From Frigoribacterium sp. Leaf415 (GTDB taxonomy: Bacteria > Actinomycetota > Actinomycetes > Actinomycetales > Microbacteriaceae): a DNA stretch of 64,000 nucleotides. The notes under the pieces are model-generated. The model made no database searches. It saw only the letters and a list, made by a program, of their open reading frames with translations, and had not been told where the DNA came from. The number at the start of each line of letters is the position of its first letter. Position 1 is the first letter of the stretch. Location: positions 2,802,621 to 2,866,620 of the forward strand of contig NZ_LMQR01000001.1 of NCBI RefSeq assembly GCF_001424645.1, read 5' to 3'. The position numbers and the translations under genes are program-made. Positions 1-8,408 of this stretch are shown one piece after another.

Positions 1-1031
1 GTGATCTCACTGCCTTGGCGGTAGTAGTGCCGCACCCGCTCTGGCCTATATTCAGCCGGCTCGAGCGCCTCTTTGAATGCGTGGGAGAACGCGAACGCGG
101 CTTCACCACCGAACGACAGGAGTGCCACTTGCTGATCGTCTGCTAGCTGTGTGGCGATCTGTTCGGCGACGGAGAGAGCATCGGCATCCAAGTGGCTTCC
201 TGCCACGAATACGTTTGGGTTGCGGGTTCGCGTTTGTATGTCCGCCAGGATGGCGTCTTGAGCGTCGTAGTCGTCGATGAGATGCACCTCGATTCCTGCC
301 CTTCGGAGATCGGCTATGCGGAGTGCCTGGAGCTTCAGCTTCGTCGGATCGCCTTCCTGTTTCATGATGGCCCAGTGCATAGCGCGCGGTGTCGCCCGGT
401 CCAGAGATCGTGCCAGGCGCAGGAGAACGTTCAAGTTTGGGTCCTCGAAGCTCAGACCCAGAAAGAGGAAAGACCTTGTGAGGAATTGGGCGCGGAGTTG
501 GGCCCAGAAACGAGGATGGTCTGCTTCGTACGTTTCGAAGTGAGATCGCGTGAGGACCGGAGGGCTCTCCCAGTCATTGCCCGCGCTGTTCAACGAACCG
601 TGCATCTTGAAGAGCTGCTTCGAGCTCCCGACCTGCACTTGTGTCTCGAGGGCGGCGTCGGCAACGATGCGTGAATAAAGCTGATCGGTATCCGTCATGG
701 CTCGCTCAAGCAGATTGTCGTAGTTCGTGGTCCAATAGTCGAACAGTGGCAACTCGGCCAGCAAACGATGAAGCTCGGTGGGAGTTGCCGGCTTGACGAG
801 CTTCTTCAGCAATTCTCGATTCAGGACTGTCTCGCCGATCTCGCCTGAGATGTATTCGGCGGCTAGCGGAGCGTCGCTTAGTTCTGAGGGAACGGAGGCG
901 AGGACTGCGGCATCTTCTATGAGCTCGTTCCATCCCGGGAGCCCCGCCGGCTTTGACAGGCCCGCGCCAATGAACACTGCAGCTCGGCGAGCCAAGATCG
1001 CAGTGGAGAAGTCAGTGAGTAGTGACGCCAT
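1..1031 (-). CDS. SIR2-domain protein, truncated by the window edge
   Basis: Translating the minus strand from the ATG at 1031 gives an open frame of 343 codons that runs off the left edge. It has the SIR2-like NAD-binding signature GAGLSKPAGLPGW (residues 22-34), TTNYDNLLE (from 101, with the likely catalytic Asn103), FKMHGS (His144) and a later FLGLSFEDPN block. This is the SIR2 fold used by many anti-phage effectors to destroy NAD+. The region after about residue 250 is unassigned and incomplete here. A Shine-Dalgarno-like GAGGA lies about 8 bases upstream. It follows the 299-aa gene by 27 bp on the same strand, so they are probably co-transcribed and may work as a pair. Confidence 0.85.
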   Translation of the reverse strand, partial: MASLLTDFSTAILARRAAVFIGAGLSKPAGLPGWNELIEDAAVLASVPSELSDAPLAAEYISGEIGETVLNRELLKKLVKPATPTELHRLLAELPLFDYWTTNYDNLLERAMTDTDQLYSRIVADAALETQVQVGSSKQLFKMHGSLNSAGNDWESPPVLTRSHFETYEADHPRFWAQLRAQFLTRSFLFLGLSFEDPNLNVLLRLARSLDRATPRAMHWAIMKQEGDPTKLKLQALRIADLRRAGIEVHLIDDYDAQDAILADIQTRTRNPNVFVAGSHLDADALSVAEQIATQLADDQQVALLSFGGEAAFAFSHAFKEALEPAEYRPERVRHYYRQGSEI

Positions 1032-1058
1032 GACGTCCTCGTTTCTATCTGGTGACCG

Positions 1059-1958
1059 TCAAATGGTGCCGAGAGGGACCGGCGATTCACCCTTGTCGCT
1101 TTCTGAGATTCTCAAGCTCGCATAGCCGGCGAGTAGCTGGTGGGCTATCCACCGCTCATCCGTAATTGGTGCGAGGAGAAGAGCCCTCGCCATGTACTGA
1201 CGCCATTCGCGTTCGCTCACGAGTGCCAGGCCGAAGTAGTGGTAGGAACGTCCCGTTGAGGTCAGCTCACCAGGGACGTTGAGTGCCCTAGCTGCTCGAA
1301 GGGCTGAGATCCTTGCCCCCTGGAGTCGCGACTTGATAGAGAAATCCAAAAGTGGGATGTGGGCCTCGAGGCCGTCAGGCTTCAGGACCCTCGACGTGAG
1401 CATCAGGACGTCATCCTCATCCACCGACGCGGCAAGTCGCAAGAGAGTGGACGGCGAGTCAATCCCTGCGGTGAGAGTCAGCTCATCATCGGCCGACGGG
1501 CTCTGGTGGTACAGGGCAGCCTGGATAATCTCGTCGGGTACTCCGTCGTCCTGCGCTCCGCCGGCGTGGAATAGTGCTTGCCAAAACGGCGACCCATGTT
1601 CCAGCCGCTGCTTTCTGGCCGACTCGATTAGTAGTTGGTTGTCACTTCCGGCGTCGACTCGATTCTGAAGTCGAGGTGCGCGTTCCACGGTGGCAAATTG
1701 CATGCGTGTGCCGCGTGGAAGCGCGAGCGCGATTCGATCGACAAGATCGAGCATGGGCTTGCTGATCTGGGACATGGTGTCTCCGGGAGGGGCTGCGGGA
1801 TGTTGTGGTTCGCCAAGCGTAAGGAAGACCTCTGACATCGGGATTCCGCCCAGGGAGTCTTCAGGGTTGACGTCCTCAGGGTCGATCCTGGTTACGGGGA
1901 CAGTAAGGACCTCGCAGGCCCTCGACGGTCCCTCCAGCAATCCCGCTACGGTCCCCAT
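1059..1958 (-). CDS. Hypothetical protein, probable partner of the SIR2 gene
   Basis: This 299-aa protein is not recognised. It is soluble, with no signal peptide or membrane segment. Its most conserved-looking block is near the C-terminus, where aromatic residues (YHYFGLAL) are followed by a Trp/Tyr helix and DERWIAHQLLAGYASLRIS. Similar closing blocks occur in uncharacterised proteins of defence islands, but that is memory, not a search. It sits 27 bp upstream of the SIR2 gene and 175 bp downstream of the restriction-methylase gene, all on the minus strand. A sensor, adaptor or nucleic-acid-binding role beside SIR2 is possible but unproven. Confidence 0.7.
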   Translation of the reverse strand: MGTVAGLLEGPSRACEVLTVPVTRIDPEDVNPEDSLGGIPMSEVFLTLGEPQHPAAPPGDTMSQISKPMLDLVDRIALALPRGTRMQFATVERAPRLQNRVDAGSDNQLLIESARKQRLEHGSPFWQALFHAGGAQDDGVPDEIIQAALYHQSPSADDELTLTAGIDSPSTLLRLAASVDEDDVLMLTSRVLKPDGLEAHIPLLDFSIKSRLQGARISALRAARALNVPGELTSTGRSYHYFGLALVSEREWRQYMARALLLAPITDERWIAHQLLAGYASLRISESDKGESPVPLGTI

Positions 1959-2133
1959 ACGACGAATCCCTGGCGTTTAGCCTTTGGCGCGAACCAGTGA
2001 ACGGCCTCAGTCTCTGACGACCCAAGCCGAGTTGAGAAGCGGTTTCGACAGTGGAAGTAAGTCGCCAGCGTCGAGCTCCACGCTCAACTCGCTCACTTCG
2101 TTAGAGAGCTTCAAGCTCGGGAGTTTGACTTAG

Positions 2134-5100
2134 TCATGAGGGCTGCGGAGCTTGGCGATCAGTCTCGATTAGAGAGATGACCTTGGCATCGAGTTCGGAG
2201 GTCAATGTCAGCCATGCGTGCGGGGCCAACCTGCACTCCTCACCCAAATCGCGAAGATCACGGTGCGAACGAACTGAAACGTCATACTTTGGTAAGGCTA
2301 GGGAATTCAGCGTGTTGGGTGCAATTGTCGTTGAGCTGACGCGACGGGCGATTGACTGCCGTGCTGGACCAGAGTTCATGAAAGCCGCGATGTAGTCGGC
2401 CTCCTCCAGGGAATCACAAGCGAGGAAGTTCACCTTATTATTCGGGTAACAGGTCGTCTTTAGGCCAAGCCGCGAATCGTCCTCTGGCTGATAAACAGAT
2501 GCCGGCGGCATGGAATTCGGTTCCATATAGCGACTGAGGACCAGAATTCGGCTCCGGCTCATATGGCGCCACGCGATTCCCTGAATTCCCCAAGGAAACT
2601 CTTTATCGAGCTTCATGTCGTAAGCGCTGCGCTTTTCCAGGAACTCCAGGTGGGGCTCGAAATAGTCATACATTCGCGGTGCTTCACTTAAGGCCTGAGA
2701 CACACTTAGGACCTTGGATGGATTCGACGGGTCGTGGGGGATCAACGCGTAAAGGTTAGAGGCGTCCACACGGAACGGCTGCACGTTGGCTCCTCTGACT
2801 AATGGCCAGAGGTAGTTGGCTTCCACCAGAGCTTCTACCGAGTCAATGTGTTTTGTATTCCGTCCTAAGTCAGGACGAGTGCGAATACGAACCAAACCTC
2901 CCGCGAATGGCATCTCGCTGATAACTTCGCAGAAAAATATGCCGTCAGCGCCCCGGCTGTGGAAACCCTGACCCCAGGTGTAACGAGGGCCCCGTGTCGC
3001 GCCTGCTGCCTCAAACTGGCCCGCAGGCAGTGCAGGTCGCCAGCGCGATGCTGGGTCATGAGCATCAACCGGTGTGAAAGCCGTTTCCTCACTCACCAAC
3101 CGTCGGCGTGCCGCCTGAAAGCTCATGTCTGTCGGAAGCGTGACCCTCGACGTCGCGCGGTTCCATTTCGTTCCGCCCACCGGGAAAACTGGTGCCTTTC
3201 CTGTTTCCACGTAGAGCGCGATCGGTCTCGTCGCGGCGTCAGGGAAGGGGTTCAATGTCGAGAAGTCGTCAATGTGGACTGGCGAGAACTGAATGGCTTG
3301 ACCGCCGACTCGCCCAAGAGAACAGCGCCTGATGGCGCGTCCCCCAGGCTCGTTGACCAGCACGCCTTCGGGCAAGAGGAGCGCAACGAGCCCGTCGGGA
3401 CAGTACGAAGCCACACACCGGGCGAGGAGCAAGCTCGAAATATCACTCATAGGGATGCCGCCTCCACGAGTCTTTGACTGCCAAAGGCCCCATTGCGACC
3501 AGGTGCTTTTGGACCGATCTCGCCACTGCAGCGGGAGGTTTTTCCAAGAGATCCAGGGTGGATTTCCAACGACGACGTCGACCGGCATCATGACTCGGGG
3601 AGCGAAAGATTGTTCAATAACATGTGCCCAAACGCCGTCTCGTCCTTCCTGGTGGAGGCGGCTGAGTACCCGATAGATCGACACGGCAGCTTCAAGTGCA
3701 CCGGCCACGTCGCCAGGTTCAACACCCATCGACGGAAATTCTGCTCGCAATCGTTCGGAAAATAGATGTTCCGAACGGCCGCGCTGAATCGAGTGGTCGG
3801 CGATGCGAGCAAGACCCGAGACCGCTGGAAGCGTGGCCAGAGATCGTGGCAGCGAAATGTCGCCGATGACAAGAGGCACAGTGAGTTCAGCATTTGATTG
3901 GTCTAGACGCACCTGACCCGAGGGTTCCTCAGGGATGAGGATACTGTCCGCTTGAAAAACGTTGAACTGTAATTCGGGCAGCTGATCAGCCAAGTCGCCC
4001 AGGGTGAGAAGTAGATTCACGCGGGCCATTAGGGGACTGACCGGATTGACATCGAAGCCGGTTACAGATGAGATCGCTACACGAGCCAAGTCTTGCGGTT
4101 CTAGCCCTTTGAGGGAGCCAGACGTGATTGCTCGACGCATGGCGGCGACAAGAAAAGTGCCCGATCCGCAAGTGGGATCAAGGAAACGGACGTCGCTCGC
4201 ATCCTTGTTGGATAAGGTTAGAGCTTTATCTACGACGCGATCTGCGATCCATTCCGGTGTGAAGAACTCTCCCAAGCCCTTCCGCAAGCCACGGGGAACC
4301 ACGCCCGTGTAGAACCCACGCAACAGGTCTGAACTCACCAGCGTTGCCAATGCCAATCGGGCCCAAGCAAGCTCGGAAAACGCAGCCACTAGGCCACGCA
4401 AGGCCGAACTAATCTCGGCGCCGTCGTGAGCAGCGTCCGCGTACCACCCAAAGAGGTCGCCGCCCATCATGCGGGGCGCGCCCATTTCCTCGGCCAAAGA
4501 GCCTGATTCAAGGCGGTCGAAAATGTTGAGGAAGGCTTGTCGCTGCAAGGTTGGCCACTGCGAGGGGCGCTGCTCCGGGCGCCCCCTGGTAAGTGCCAGA
4601 GCTTCCCCGGCTATCAATTTCGAGCACAGGGCCACGTATGTATGCAAGGTGAAGATGGTCTGCGCGTAGCCCACATCTGGGATGAAGGCCGCGAGGGGGC
4701 CGAGCATGTCGCCGCGGCTTTTCGGCCAAGATGCAGCGTCGCTACCGATGCCATACGAAACTCCTGCAAGCAAGAGCCACTGCCGAAACAAAATATCGGT
4801 GCGGCCGTCAGCAGTTCGCTCTCCCACCGCGGTCGCAAGTGCTGCCAGGAGAGCACGTCCATGGGCCGTTGACGGGCCTAGATGATTCATGAGCGAAGCT
4901 GGCGTTACCTGAGTAAAGACCACGGTGTCCAGAAGGTCCAGGACACGGCGGGCGGTTGCGTCCGAGTTCGGCCGCCATTGGAATAACTCATCGTCTGTCG
5001 CCGGAAACAGATCAACGTCGAGGGTGGGTATACCGCCGTTGGTCGAAGGGTCTCGCAAGATGCCCCAAGTTCGTCCGTCCGTCAGGAGAACGACGCTCGC

Positions 5101-5406
5101 TCCAATCGCCTCGTCTTCGAGGTATCGGAGGGCCTGGGAGGCATGCTGTCTACGCTTGGTGAGGGTGTTGAGTTCACCCGGAGATTTGAATTCGATCAGT
5201 GTTGACCCGAGCAACATGTCGAAACGTCCACTGGAGCTTGTCCCCTCGTGCCGCAGCTGCGACTCGGCTAAACCCACAACCTCAAGACAATATGGAGCAA
5301 GGACGGCGTAAAGCCGGTGTCGCAATTCCGCTTCGTTCGCATGTTCCGCGCCAGCAGCTCTTGCGAGGCGGCCGGCCCATTCGTCTTGAGTCTCGATTAG
5401 GCGCAC
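2134..5406 (-). CDS. Single-chain restriction endonuclease-methyltransferase (type IIG-like)
   Basis: Numbered from the GTG at 5406 the protein has 1,090 residues. The N-terminus carries a PD-(D/E)XK nuclease core: RFDML (Asp63), then IEFKSPG (Glu72, Lys74). The middle holds an N6-adenine methyltransferase with EFFTP, motif I DPTCGSGTF (about 410) and motif IV NPPW (about 615). The C-terminal 450 residues would hold target recognition. One polypeptide would thus cut unmodified DNA and methylate its own site. The frame stays open to a TTG at 5628, but the extra 74 residues are low-complexity and unlike the family, so the GTG is preferred. That start lacks a clear ribosome-binding site, so it remains uncertain. 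Confidence 0.85.
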   Translation of the reverse strand: MRLIETQDEWAGRLARAAGAEHANEAELRHRLYAVLAPYCLEVVGLAESQLRHEGTSSSGRFDMLLGSTLIEFKSPGELNTLTKRRQHASQALRYLEDEAIGASVVLLTDGRTWGILRDPSTNGGIPTLDVDLFPATDDELFQWRPNSDATARRVLDLLDTVVFTQVTPASLMNHLGPSTAHGRALLAALATAVGERTADGRTDILFRQWLLLAGVSYGIGSDAASWPKSRGDMLGPLAAFIPDVGYAQTIFTLHTYVALCSKLIAGEALALTRGRPEQRPSQWPTLQRQAFLNIFDRLESGSLAEEMGAPRMMGGDLFGWYADAAHDGAEISSALRGLVAAFSELAWARLALATLVSSDLLRGFYTGVVPRGLRKGLGEFFTPEWIADRVVDKALTLSNKDASDVRFLDPTCGSGTFLVAAMRRAITSGSLKGLEPQDLARVAISSVTGFDVNPVSPLMARVNLLLTLGDLADQLPELQFNVFQADSILIPEEPSGQVRLDQSNAELTVPLVIGDISLPRSLATLPAVSGLARIADHSIQRGRSEHLFSERLRAEFPSMGVEPGDVAGALEAAVSIYRVLSRLHQEGRDGVWAHVIEQSFAPRVMMPVDVVVGNPPWISWKNLPLQWRDRSKSTWSQWGLWQSKTRGGGIPMSDISSLLLARCVASYCPDGLVALLLPEGVLVNEPGGRAIRRCSLGRVGGQAIQFSPVHIDDFSTLNPFPDAATRPIALYVETGKAPVFPVGGTKWNRATSRVTLPTDMSFQAARRRLVSEETAFTPVDAHDPASRWRPALPAGQFEAAGATRGPRYTWGQGFHSRGADGIFFCEVISEMPFAGGLVRIRTRPDLGRNTKHIDSVEALVEANYLWPLVRGANVQPFRVDASNLYALIPHDPSNPSKVLSVSQALSEAPRMYDYFEPHLEFLEKRSAYDMKLDKEFPWGIQGIAWRHMSRSRILVLSRYMEPNSMPPASVYQPEDDSRLGLKTTCYPNNKVNFLACDSLEEADYIAAFMNSGPARQSIARRVSSTTIAPNTLNSLALPKYDVSVRSHRDLRDLGEECRLAPHAWLTLTSELDAKVISLIETDRQAPQPS

Positions 5407-5653
5407 TCTGGAACGATAGCCGCGTTGCGAAAGCACCCAAGCTGGGCACGCGGAGGCACTCCTCGCAACGCGCTCAGAGGGAACGTTTTCGACGGCGGTC
5501 GGATGGCGACATGGTGGGCAAAGGGGCTCTATGTCGTCCACGAGTTGTAGGGACCCACTCGAAAATCCGGGGGGTTGATCTGCTGCACCTGTTTGCTCGC
5601 CATTGGTCCAAATATTTGGGAGAAGCAAGGCAAAGCCGCCGGTCCAAACTCGA

Positions 5654-6268
5654 TTACGCCTGGTCGTCGCCTCGTTGCACCTGACTGGCCCAATTGGGCT
5701 TGGACAGCAGCCATGGGTGCTGTTCTGGGAGCCCTACTCGGGGGTCGTAGGCGAGCTCCTCGAAATGCGCAGGGAGCATTACAGGGACGCCTGTTGTCGG
5801 CTTATTGAGTAGATCCCACCGATCTTCGTAACCTTCCCACACCCATAAACCAACCCGTGAGCGATCGACTGAGGCGTTACGAGTTCCAGGAGTGATTGTG
5901 GGGTCGGTGCGCCAGTCCTCATGAGAAATGTGCGCCGCCGCTGCGACGTGGTCCCTCGGGACAATGAACGACCGTGGGGCGGCAGCGAAGTCCGATTGCT
6001 CGGGAAGGCTAACGAAAACGAACCACTCGCGATCGGAGAGTGCAGGCCGCTGGGACTTTAGTCCAAGGGGATAGTTGGGGTTCCGGGCAGACCGCACAGC
6101 CTTCACCTGCACCTCGATGGCTGGACGCGTGATGTCGCCCGTATGGACGGCAAGAATGTCTGTTCGCTCAAGGCCATCTCGAGTTAGGGCAGCACCCCAA
6201 CCAAGCCGTGCCAACATTGAACAAACCCAGTGCTCGCCAGCGGACTTTGTCATCTTCGTATCAGTCAT
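5654..6268 (-). CDS. Predicted PD-(D/E)XK-fold nuclease-like protein
   Basis: The start is taken as the ATG at 6268 (204 aa); an upstream in-frame ATG at 6286 adds six residues. The first 70 residues read as a compact nuclease fold: a helix SAGEHWVCSMLARLGWGA, then ERTDILAV (Asp), then AIEVQVKAV (Glu-x-x-x-Lys). This order of D, E-x-x-x-K resembles DUF4365-like and Holliday-resolvase-like PD-(D/E)XK proteins. It lies directly upstream of the restriction-methylase gene on the same strand and could belong to the same restriction operon. Exact catalytic residues need an alignment. Confidence 0.65.
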   Translation of the reverse strand: MTDTKMTKSAGEHWVCSMLARLGWGAALTRDGLERTDILAVHTGDITRPAIEVQVKAVRSARNPNYPLGLKSQRPALSDREWFVFVSLPEQSDFAAAPRSFIVPRDHVAAAAHISHEDWRTDPTITPGTRNASVDRSRVGLWVWEGYEDRWDLLNKPTTGVPVMLPAHFEELAYDPRVGLPEQHPWLLSKPNWASQVQRGDDQA

Positions 6269-6500
6269 GCTCAGATGATGACACAAATTCAGTTTTGGCT
6301 ATGCCAGTGCAGGCGGCAGCGGTAGTCCTGCCCATGTCCGCGTGGCCGGCTCGGAAGCGCGCGCTGAGGATGCGACTCGCCTTCTCATAGTGGCATTCAT
6401 GTTTTCATTCGTCTACGGCTGACCTGCCGGGACGTTGCGAATCTGCTATTGCGCGTAGTGCCGATACTCCCGCGGCATCTATCTTCGCACCCGTGTAGGA

Positions 6501-7325
6501 ATGGCCAGGTATCTTCTCGGCATGCGCATTCAAAGCTTCGAGTCCGAATACTCAGACGACGTTGTTCCGGATCCAATGGGTGAGCCGTTAGTCCACCAAG
6601 TTTTGGACTCACATGCTTCGTCGATGCCGCTGGGGAAAAGACTGGAGGCATCGAGCAAAACGCTTCTCTTGGACGCTGTCCGCGCCTATTACTTCGCAAA
6701 AACACTTCATGCGCAGTTAAACCAGCGAGAGGGTGAGATCGAGGTTAAGACTATGCATGCAATGGGCCCCGTGCGATTAGATCTCATGCGCTTGGCAGTT
6801 ATTGCCATAGGTACGGTCAACGATTCTTCAAACCGGACACGATCTTTGCATCACACCGTGGCTACAGTCAAGGAGGCTCTGGCAACGGAGAAGGGAAGTG
6901 ATGCTCGAGCCGCATATCAATTGGTTGAAAGTATCAGGGTTGCAATCAACGCGGATACAAACGTTCCCCTCAAGTACGTGCGGCACATGCGCAACAAGTG
7001 GGCGGGACACGCATCGATGGACCGGGACTTCGATACTTGGGCGAATGCCGGCTCGGAACTGAATCTTCCTCTCCTAGAAAAAGCCTTGGAAACACTTGTC
7101 AACGCACACGCGGATTTGTTCGAGGTTATTTCTCTGAGTGAGACGGCGGCTCGGCTTGTCACATCACAAGATACGAATTCTTCCCCGACAGAGGCCGGTC
7201 CAATTGCAATGGATGTCGAGTGGTCGGCTGTAGTGCTGATGGCGGAGGTAGCGCGCGAGGGAGCGAAAAGAAACGCAATGCTGGTCGTCGATCATCTGTC
7301 TCAGCATCTTCGGGCGAAGCCTTAG
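6501..7325 (+). CDS. HEPN-like protein
   Basis: This 274-aa protein has no recognised family over its full length. Residues 161-170 (RHMRNKWAGH) contain R-N-x4-H, which fits the RNxxxH-type signature of HEPN ribonuclease domains, inside a helical region. An alternative ATG at 6522 would remove seven residues. The gene reads toward the transposon end at 7421 and is the last gene of block 1. Its base composition is less GC-rich than the chromosomal genes on the right. HEPN proteins in such positions are often toxins or abortive-infection RNases; here that is inferred from one motif and the neighbourhood. Confidence 0.6.
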   Translation: MARYLLGMRIQSFESEYSDDVVPDPMGEPLVHQVLDSHASSMPLGKRLEASSKTLLLDAVRAYYFAKTLHAQLNQREGEIEVKTMHAMGPVRLDLMRLAVIAIGTVNDSSNRTRSLHHTVATVKEALATEKGSDARAAYQLVESIRVAINADTNVPLKYVRHMRNKWAGHASMDRDFDTWANAGSELNLPLLEKALETLVNAHADLFEVISLSETAARLVTSQDTNSSPTEAGPIAMDVEWSAVVLMAEVAREGAKRNAMLVVDHLSQHLRAKP

Positions 7326-7420
7326 GTGGGATTTGTATTTCGTCGGAAGGCAGTCGTCAAAACCACGGCTTGCCTCTCTCGACCAAGTGCTTGGAGGCGA
7401 CGAATGCATACATCGTCACG

Positions 7421-7513
7421 GGGTGACAAAGAGGTTTGCATTGCGCTCAGGCCCTGAGCGACAAGCACCGTTCAGCAACGAGTGATTAGCGACAATATGC
7501 ACCGCTGACGACA
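7421..7513. repeat. Tn7-like transposon end, three-site type
   Basis: GACAA sites start at 7425 (GACAAAG), 7460 and 7491 (GACAATATG), followed by terminal GACGACA at 7507-7513. Distances to the terminal motif are 82, 47 and 16 bp. The same sites at 81, 47 and 16 bp occur at 48578-48669. Three spaced transposase sites resemble the left end of Tn7. It would close an element lying to the left of this point. Confidence 0.7.
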
Positions 7514-7516
7514 GGT

Positions 7517-7602
7517 TGTTTGTCGTCCGCGAATCACTTTGTCGAAATGCTGTCTAGGTTGTCGCTTTCGATCGAAAGCGACAATCTGATTTGCAGTTGA
7601 GC
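7517..7602. repeat. Tn7-like transposon end, overlapping-site type
   Basis: The end starts with TGT at 7517, three bases after the preceding end. TTGTCG-type sites lie at 7519, 7538 and 7559, about 20 bp apart as in the right end of Tn7. About 86 bp align closely with 41997-42084, including the shared outer-to-inner tail TGCAGTTGAGCG; similarity stops abruptly at 7602. A perfect 26-bp palindrome occupies 7559-7584. The tns operon 10 kb to the right has the orientation expected for this end. Confidence 0.75.
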
Positions 7603-7811
7603 GCACTGGGTGCCATGTCCGAAGCGAAGTCTCCGAGGGGGGACTCGTGAAGGATTGACGGGCACGAAGAAGCCCCCGCCCGGCTGGGGGGAGCCGGAAT
7701 GCGGGGCTGCTGCTGCCTAGCGGGTTCAGGACCGCCCGGCAGCTCTCGGGGAGCTTGGGGGAAAGCTGACGGGGGCCAGGCTACGCGCGGCCCCTGACGG
7801 CTCTCTCGGGC
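7603..7811. terminator. Hairpin-rich non-coding stretch, possible terminators
   Basis: No convincing gene is seen here. G/C-rich hairpins are present: CCCCC (7673-7677) with GGGGG (7686-7690), the alternative CCGGCT (7680-7685) with AGCCGG (7692-7697), and AGCTT (7752-7756) with AAGCT (7763-7767). None has a T-run, which is common for actinobacterial terminators. Confidence 0.3.
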
Positions 7812-7970
7812 TCAGTAGGGAGCGACTGAGATCACGATGCCATCCTCAGAGAGCGTGGCGCGCACCTGGTCGATCGCATCGGCCGACGTCGGGGCGTTCA
7901 CCTCGACGGCCACGGCCTCGCCGCTCGTGTCGCCCTTGGGGCGGCGCCTGACGAACCAGCTCGTGCCTCG
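7812..7970 (-). pseudogene. Possible C-terminal gene remnant
   Basis: Minus-strand translation reads WFVRRRPKGDTSGEAVAVEV and continues to end GIVISVAPY. It looks like natural protein, but the frame is closed by a stop near 7970 and has no good start except a GTG at 7913 (33 aa). It may be the tail of a gene broken beside the transposon end. Alternatively the whole stretch is non-coding. Confidence 0.25.
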
Positions 7971-7992
7971 ACGCTACCCGCGGCTATGACGT

Positions 7993-8256
7993 TTACGACG
8001 GCCACTCTTCCGGCTCGGGGTGCAGCCGGCCCGTCAGGGCCGACAGCTCGGCCTCGTGCTGGATCATCCACGCGACGGCGCTGTTCAGGCTGTCCTCTCG
8101 GCGTAGCCAGGGCCGGCCGCCGGCATCGTCTCGGCCGTGGGCGTAGCAGTGATAGCTGATCCCGCCCAGCTCGTGACGAGAGAGCACGTAGCCGAGGGGG
8201 GCGGCACGGTCCCGGCGGACCTGCCAGACACCGAACGTGCCAGGGATCGGAGGCAC
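7993..8256 (-). CDS. Small hypothetical protein
   Basis: This 87-aa protein is not recognised. It reads as plausible soluble protein: an N-terminal WQVRRDR, then LSRHELGGISYHCYAHGRDD, then REDSLNSAVAWMIQHEAEL, with several aromatic and His residues and no membrane segment. It is the only good candidate gene between the transposon end and the plus-strand ApeA-like gene, from which it is divergently oriented. Its start is not backed by a clear ribosome-binding site. Confidence 0.45.
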   Translation of the reverse strand: MPPIPGTFGVWQVRRDRAAPLGYVLSRHELGGISYHCYAHGRDDAGGRPWLRREDSLNSAVAWMIQHEAELSALTGRLHPEPEEWPS

Positions 8257-8408
8257 TGCGAGCGGGTGCGTCGGGATCGGCCGACGCAGAATCTTCGCCG
8301 CCGTCTCGCCAGACCCTCGAACTCCCGCGGCGGGAGCGTAGGGACGACCCCTGACATGTCTTCCTACTGCTCAGCCCGCAGGCCTGCAACCGGCTTTAGC
8401 CTGCCTTC

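Noticed and set aside
2865..3893. Several plus- and minus-strand frames of 90-170 codons inside the restriction-methylase
   Set aside because: They lie wholly within a gene with clear motifs on the minus strand and are Arg/Ser-rich shadows.
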